Notes under the pieces: model-generated | Database searches by the model: none | What the model was told of the DNA's origin: nothing | What the model saw: the letters and a program-made list of their open reading frames with translations, nothing else | DNA from: DATJZH01 sp035499215 | Lineage (GTDB): Bacteria > Actinomycetota > Actinomycetes > Streptosporangiales > Streptosporangiaceae | Assembly: GCA_035499215.1 (NCBI GenBank) | Contig: DATJZH010000041.1 | Span: 1 to 9,386, forward strand | Direction of reading: 5' to 3' | DNA: 9,386 bases | Shown: one piece after another, positions 6,726-9,386 of the stretch | Position numbering within the stretch: position 1 is the first letter of the stretch | How the letters are laid out: each line of letters opens with the position of its first letter | Made by a program: the position numbers and the translations under genes

Positions 6726-6731
6726 CATAAT
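6726..6731 (+). promoter_or_regulatory. Possible -10 element next to the methyltransferase start
   Basis: CATAAT differs from TATAAT at one base in otherwise GC-rich DNA and ends 3 bases before ATG 6735 and 12 before ATG 6744. If it is used, transcription would start near 6738 and the true start would be ATG 6744 on a nearly leaderless mRNA. No matching -35 is evident. Confidence 0.25.
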
Positions 6732-6734
6732 TGG

Positions 6735-7577
6735 ATGAGAATCATGCCTGATCTAGCCGAATTGCTCGACCGCTGGCGCAGCGACCTCGCCGCCTGGGCG
6801 ATCCCCGAGCACATCACGGCGGCAGCGGGCGAGTCGCCGTGGGTGCTGCCGCGCGAGGTTTTTGCCCGGCGGGCGGACCGGCTGGGCGGCGCCCCGTCCG
6901 GGCCGTCCTACGAGCGAGCCTGGGCTGCGCTGGATCCGCCCGGCAGTGTCCTGGACATCGGCGCCGGCGCGGGCGCCGCATGCCTGCCGCTGCTGGCCCG
7001 GACCACGACCCTGACTGCTGTGGACGCAGACGACGGCATGCTCGGGCTGCTCGCAGCCCGTATCACGGCCAGCGGCAGGCAAGCCCGGCTTGTCCACGGC
7101 CGCTGGCCGGAGGTGGCCCCGGCAGCCGCTCCGGCCGACGTCGTGACCTGCCAGCATGTCCTCTACAACGTCGCGGATGCGGGGCCGTTCATCGAGGCGC
7201 TGACCGGCCACGCCCGCAGAATCGTTGTCGCGGAGATGAGCTCCCAGCACCCGCTCGTCAGCCTGAATGCGCTCTGGCTGCGCTTGCACGGCATCGAGCG
7301 GCCGCGCTCCCCCGCTGCCAGTGATCTGGTTGCGATCCTGACGGCGATGCGGCTGCACCCGGGCCACCAGGCCTGGCGCCGTCCGGGCGGCGCGGACTAC
7401 GCGACCTTCGCGGAGCTCACGGACGTCACCCGGCGTCGGCTGTGCCTGCCGCCCGAGCGTGCCGACGAGGTAGCCGAGGCCCTGGTGGCCGAGGGCGTGG
7501 AACCCGGCGCCCCGGTCGACCTCGGCTCGTCCGGCCGCGATGTCGTCACGATCTGGTGGGACGGCGCTGCCAGCTAG
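6735..7577 (+). CDS. Class I SAM-dependent methyltransferase
   Basis: The product has 280 residues, is soluble, and transfers a methyl group from S-adenosylmethionine to an unknown acceptor. Motif I is VLDIGAGAG (72-80), the SAM-binding glycine loop. The acidic end of beta-2 is AVDADDGML (95-103), binding the ribose hydroxyls, and motif IV is ADVVTCQHVLYNV (134-146). About 60 residues before motif I form a helical cap, and the C-terminal third, with no recognised motif, probably shapes the acceptor site. Two starts are possible, ATG 6735 and ATG 6744 (product beginning MPDLAELLDRW). Neither has a strong ribosome site, though GGATGAGA lies just before the second; I report the longer. The gene is divergent from the MptB-like gene, with the operator-like palindromes between them, so shared control is likely. 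A role in modifying an envelope glycan or lipid is a guess from context only. Confidence 0.8.
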   Translation: MRIMPDLAELLDRWRSDLAAWAIPEHITAAAGESPWVLPREVFARRADRLGGAPSGPSYERAWAALDPPGSVLDIGAGAGAACLPLLARTTTLTAVDADDGMLGLLAARITASGRQARLVHGRWPEVAPAAAPADVVTCQHVLYNVADAGPFIEALTGHARRIVVAEMSSQHPLVSLNALWLRLHGIERPRSPAASDLVAILTAMRLHPGHQAWRRPGGADYATFAELTDVTRRRLCLPPERADEVAEALVAEGVEPGAPVDLGSSGRDVVTIWWDGAAS

Positions 7578-7587
7578 CGGGTCTGCG

Positions 7588-7600
7588 GCCGGCACCCGGC
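7588..7600 (+). terminator. Weak hairpin after the methyltransferase
   Basis: GCCGG-CAC-CCGGC forms a short GC stem 11 bases after the stop. A second short dyad GGCCG...CGGCC follows around 7603-7619. There is no U-tract, so a terminator is only possible. The rest of the gap to the LCP gene shows a separated GCTCAG/CTGAGC pair (7624-7629, 7649-7654) and no clear promoter. Confidence 0.2.
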
Positions 7601-7729
7601 GGGCCGGATATTCTCGGCCGAGTGCTCAGCATCACTAAGCCGTGGTCACTGAGCCGAACTAACGTGGCAGCGTGAGCGTCTGAAGGTAAGACGACGCGGA
7701 CATCTACCGGCAGGGTAAGGCGGCTGTCA

Positions 7730-8986
7730 GTGAACGAATGGCCAGAAGGATGGTTCCGGGACGGAGCAGGCACTGGCGGCTCCGTCCCCGAGCCCTCGGC
7801 CGCTGACCCGACCGTCCGAATCTCCGGCGGATCCGGCCAGCCCGACAGGGGCGCCCGGCCAGGTGCGGCAGCCAGCATGCGGTACGGCACCAGCGGCGGG
7901 AGCGGCCGGGATGCGCCGACCGCGCCGTGGCCGGCCCAGCCGCCGGCCCGCGGACCCCGGCGAGGCGCCGGCAGCCCCGGTGGCGGCAGCCCGCGCACCG
8001 GCCCCGGGCGGCGCTGGCTGCGGCCGCGCCGGATTATCGCGGTTCTAGCCGTTTTGGTAGCGCTTGTTGTCATCCTGACCGTCGCGATGTACTTCTTCCT
8101 CGACTCGAAGCTCAACCGCAGGAACGTCCTCGTCGACTACTCCGGCAGGCCCGCAGCGTCCGCCGGGACGAACTGGCTGATCGCCGGGTCGGACAGCCGC
8201 CAGGGCCTGACAGACGCGCAGATTCGCCAGCTGGCCACTGGTTTTGGAGTCAGCGGCCAGCGTTCCGACACGATCATGCTCTTGCATATCCCCTCGGACG
8301 GCGGCCAGCCCGTGCTGATCAGCCTGCCCCGTGACTCCTACGTGCCGATCCCCGGCTACGGCTACAACAAGATCAACGCCGCATTCGCGCTCGGCGGCCC
8401 CCGGCTGCTGGCCAGAACCGTGCAGAACGTCACCGGCCTGCGCGTCGACCACTACATGGGCATCGGCTTCGGCGGCTTTGTGAGCGTCGTCAATGCGGTC
8501 GGCGGGGTCCGGATATGCATCAAGGTGCCGCTGCATGATTCTGCCGCCGGGCTGAACCTGCACCCGGGCTGCCAGACCCTCGACGGCGCGCAGGCGCTCG
8601 GCTATGTGCGCACCCGGCACCTTTATGCTGACCAGGATCTGCAGCGGGTCCAGGACCAGCGGCTCTTCCTGCGGGCACTGCTCAGCAAGATGACCAGCCC
8701 CGGCGTGGTCCTCAATCCCTTCGCCGCGGTCCCCGCCTCGATCGGCGCCGCCGACACGCTCACCGTCGATCAGGGCACGAGCCTCTACCAGCTGATCAGG
8801 GTCGCTTTCGCGCTGCGGCATCCGGAAACGACCACCGTCCCGATCGCCAACGCCAGCTACGTGACATCCAACGCCGGGGATGCCGTGCTGTGGAACACCA
8901 CCGAGGCCAGGCAGCTGTTCGGCGCGCTGGCTGCTGACCAGCCTGTGCCGAAGGGCCTCATTACCGGCTCGCACCAGGTCAGCTAG
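7730..8986 (+). CDS. LytR-CpsA-Psr (LCP) family glycan ligase
   Basis: The product has 418 residues. LCP proteins move a glycan from a polyprenyl-pyrophosphate carrier onto peptidoglycan, acting outside the membrane. The order is a cytosolic Gly/Pro/Arg-rich disordered tail (1-98), one signal-anchor helix (about 102-124, RIIAVLAVLVALVVILTV), then the LCP domain (about 147-320). Visible active-site marks: NWLIAGSDSR (Asp155, Arg157), RSDTIMLLHI (Arg178, Asp180), SLPRDSYV (Arg201), KINAAFALGG (Lys214) and GYVRTRHLYADQDLQRVQDQ (Arg294, Arg296, Arg306), which together bind the pyrophosphate and metal. Cys263 and Cys281 could form a disulfide, as in other actinobacterial members. No LytR_C domain follows; the C-terminal ~100 residues are family-typical. 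I chose GTG 7730 because AAGG lies 9 nt upstream. It fits the two mannosyltransferases nearby as the wall-attachment step, but which glycan it handles is unknown. Confidence 0.9.
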   Translation: MNEWPEGWFRDGAGTGGSVPEPSAADPTVRISGGSGQPDRGARPGAAASMRYGTSGGSGRDAPTAPWPAQPPARGPRRGAGSPGGGSPRTGPGRRWLRPRRIIAVLAVLVALVVILTVAMYFFLDSKLNRRNVLVDYSGRPAASAGTNWLIAGSDSRQGLTDAQIRQLATGFGVSGQRSDTIMLLHIPSDGGQPVLISLPRDSYVPIPGYGYNKINAAFALGGPRLLARTVQNVTGLRVDHYMGIGFGGFVSVVNAVGGVRICIKVPLHDSAAGLNLHPGCQTLDGAQALGYVRTRHLYADQDLQRVQDQRLFLRALLSKMTSPGVVLNPFAAVPASIGAADTLTVDQGTSLYQLIRVAFALRHPETTTVPIANASYVTSNAGDAVLWNTTEARQLFGALAADQPVPKGLITGSHQVS

Positions 8987-9119
8987 CTGCCGCTGCCTGC
9001 TCGCTGCCCGTCGCCGGACGCCGTGGGCACATCCGTTCGGAATGTGTCATGTACCTCAACGCCCCCTCTAGCATGGTTCAATGCCATCCGAGCGCTTCAG
9101 ATCGCGCGTCACTGCAGAC

Positions 9120-9125
9120 GGAGGT
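9120..9125 (+). promoter_or_regulatory. Consensus ribosome binding site of the LuxR-type gene
   Basis: GGAGGT, 7 nt before ATG 9133. It decides between four in-frame ATGs (9049, 9073, 9133, 9145): only 9133 has this site at the right distance. A TAGCAT at 9069-9074 could be the -10 of its promoter, but the -35 is poor. Confidence 0.75.
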
Positions 9126-9132
9126 CTTACTG

Positions 9133-9386
9133 ATGCCCGGATTGATGCCCGGAAGCAGCCCGCCGCGGCCGAGCCACAAGGACCTGTCCTCCCGGGAGGC
9201 CCAGATTATGTCGCTGATCGCGGCAGGCCACTCCAACGGGCAGATCGCGGCGCATCTGGTGCTGACTGAGAAGACCGTCAAGAATCACGTGAACCGGATT
9301 TACTCCAAGCTGGGCGCGGGCTCGAGACCAGATGCGATCTCACGCTGGGGACACGTGTTCGGCGATCCTCCCGGCGGGAAAGCTCG
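9133..9386 (+). CDS. Small LuxR/GerE-type HTH regulator (3' end cut by window edge)
   Basis: There are 84 visible codons, with no stop before the right edge. After 17 residues of Pro/Ser-rich leader comes a GerE-type helix-turn-helix: LSSREAQIMSLIAAGHSN (18-35), then GQIAAHLVLTEKTVKNHVNR (36-55) and IYSKLGAGSRPDAI (56-69). Glu22, the TEKTVKNHV recognition helix and the KLG turn are the family's conserved features. LuxR-type regulators normally put this domain at the C-terminus after a receiver or ligand-binding domain. Here it sits almost at the N-terminus, so the protein is either a stand-alone DNA-binding domain or has something C-terminal beyond the window. It binds DNA as a dimer; the targets are unknown. 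It lies 146 bases downstream of the LCP gene on the same strand, with its own ribosome site; no terminator is obvious between them. In-frame ATGs upstream (9049, 9073) lack ribosome sites. Confidence 0.85.
   Translation, partial: MPGLMPGSSPPRPSHKDLSSREAQIMSLIAAGHSNGQIAAHLVLTEKTVKNHVNRIYSKLGAGSRPDAISRWGHVFGDPPGGKA

Noticed and set aside
9049..9132. 28-residue N-terminal extension of the LuxR-type protein from ATG 9049
   Set aside because: It is in frame and open, but there is no ribosome site before 9049 or 9073, whereas GGAGGT precedes 9133 at the right distance.
1..9386. Mobile elements, CRISPR arrays, tRNA or rRNA genes, prophage or toxin-antitoxin genes
   Set aside because: No transposase or integrase motifs, no regularly spaced repeats, no tRNA-like folds and no rRNA sequence were recognised on either strand.

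Overview
The window is very GC-rich and nearly every third codon position in the genes is G or C. GTG starts are common, and the gene content (GT-C mannosyltransferases, an LCP protein, a small GerE-type regulator) is typical of a high-GC Gram-positive bacterium (Actinomycetota). Genus cannot be fixed from the sequence. I see no rRNA, tRNA, CRISPR, transposase or phage gene, so this looks like chromosomal housekeeping or envelope territory rather than an obvious island.

Layout. Bases 1-2917, minus strand: a two-gene operon made of an ABC exporter with fused membrane and ATPase domains (1086-2917), followed without a gap by a FAD-dependent amine oxidoreductase of the DAO/DadA type that runs off the left edge. 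The exporter has a one-base frameshift near 1450, just before its LSGGQ signature, so it is either a recent pseudogene or carries a sequence error. Bases 2918-3397 are a long divergent intergenic region. Its exporter side holds a tiny, strongly His/Arg-rich reading frame (3043-3123) with a near-consensus Shine-Dalgarno site. After it come a 46-nt hairpin with a 13-bp stem (2942-2987) and then the exporter's own ribosome binding site. One arm of the hairpin is duplicated inside the small frame, so the region looks like a leader-peptide or attenuation device. This is the most unusual part of the window.

Bases 3398-6515 hold two convergent polytopic GT-C glycosyltransferases: a GT87-family protein (plus strand) and an MptB-like protein (minus strand). 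Both families use polyprenyl-phosphate-linked sugar, usually mannose, outside the membrane. Bases 6516-6734 form a divergent regulatory region with a perfect 20-bp palindrome, a second near copy 75 bp away and a TTGACA box. To its right is a class I SAM-dependent methyltransferase (6735-7577). Bases 7730-8986 encode a LytR-CpsA-Psr (LCP) protein, the family that attaches polyprenyl-linked glycans to peptidoglycan. A short LuxR/GerE-type DNA-binding protein starts at 9133 and leaves the window on the right.

Working model (inference): the centre of the window builds and attaches a cell-envelope glycan. The GT87 and MptB-like enzymes would extend a lipid-linked or lipoglycan mannan, and the LCP protein would ligate a glycan to the wall. 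The methyltransferase shares a control region with the MptB-like gene. The exporter/oxidoreductase operon looks separate and is possibly controlled by the leader peptide and hairpin.
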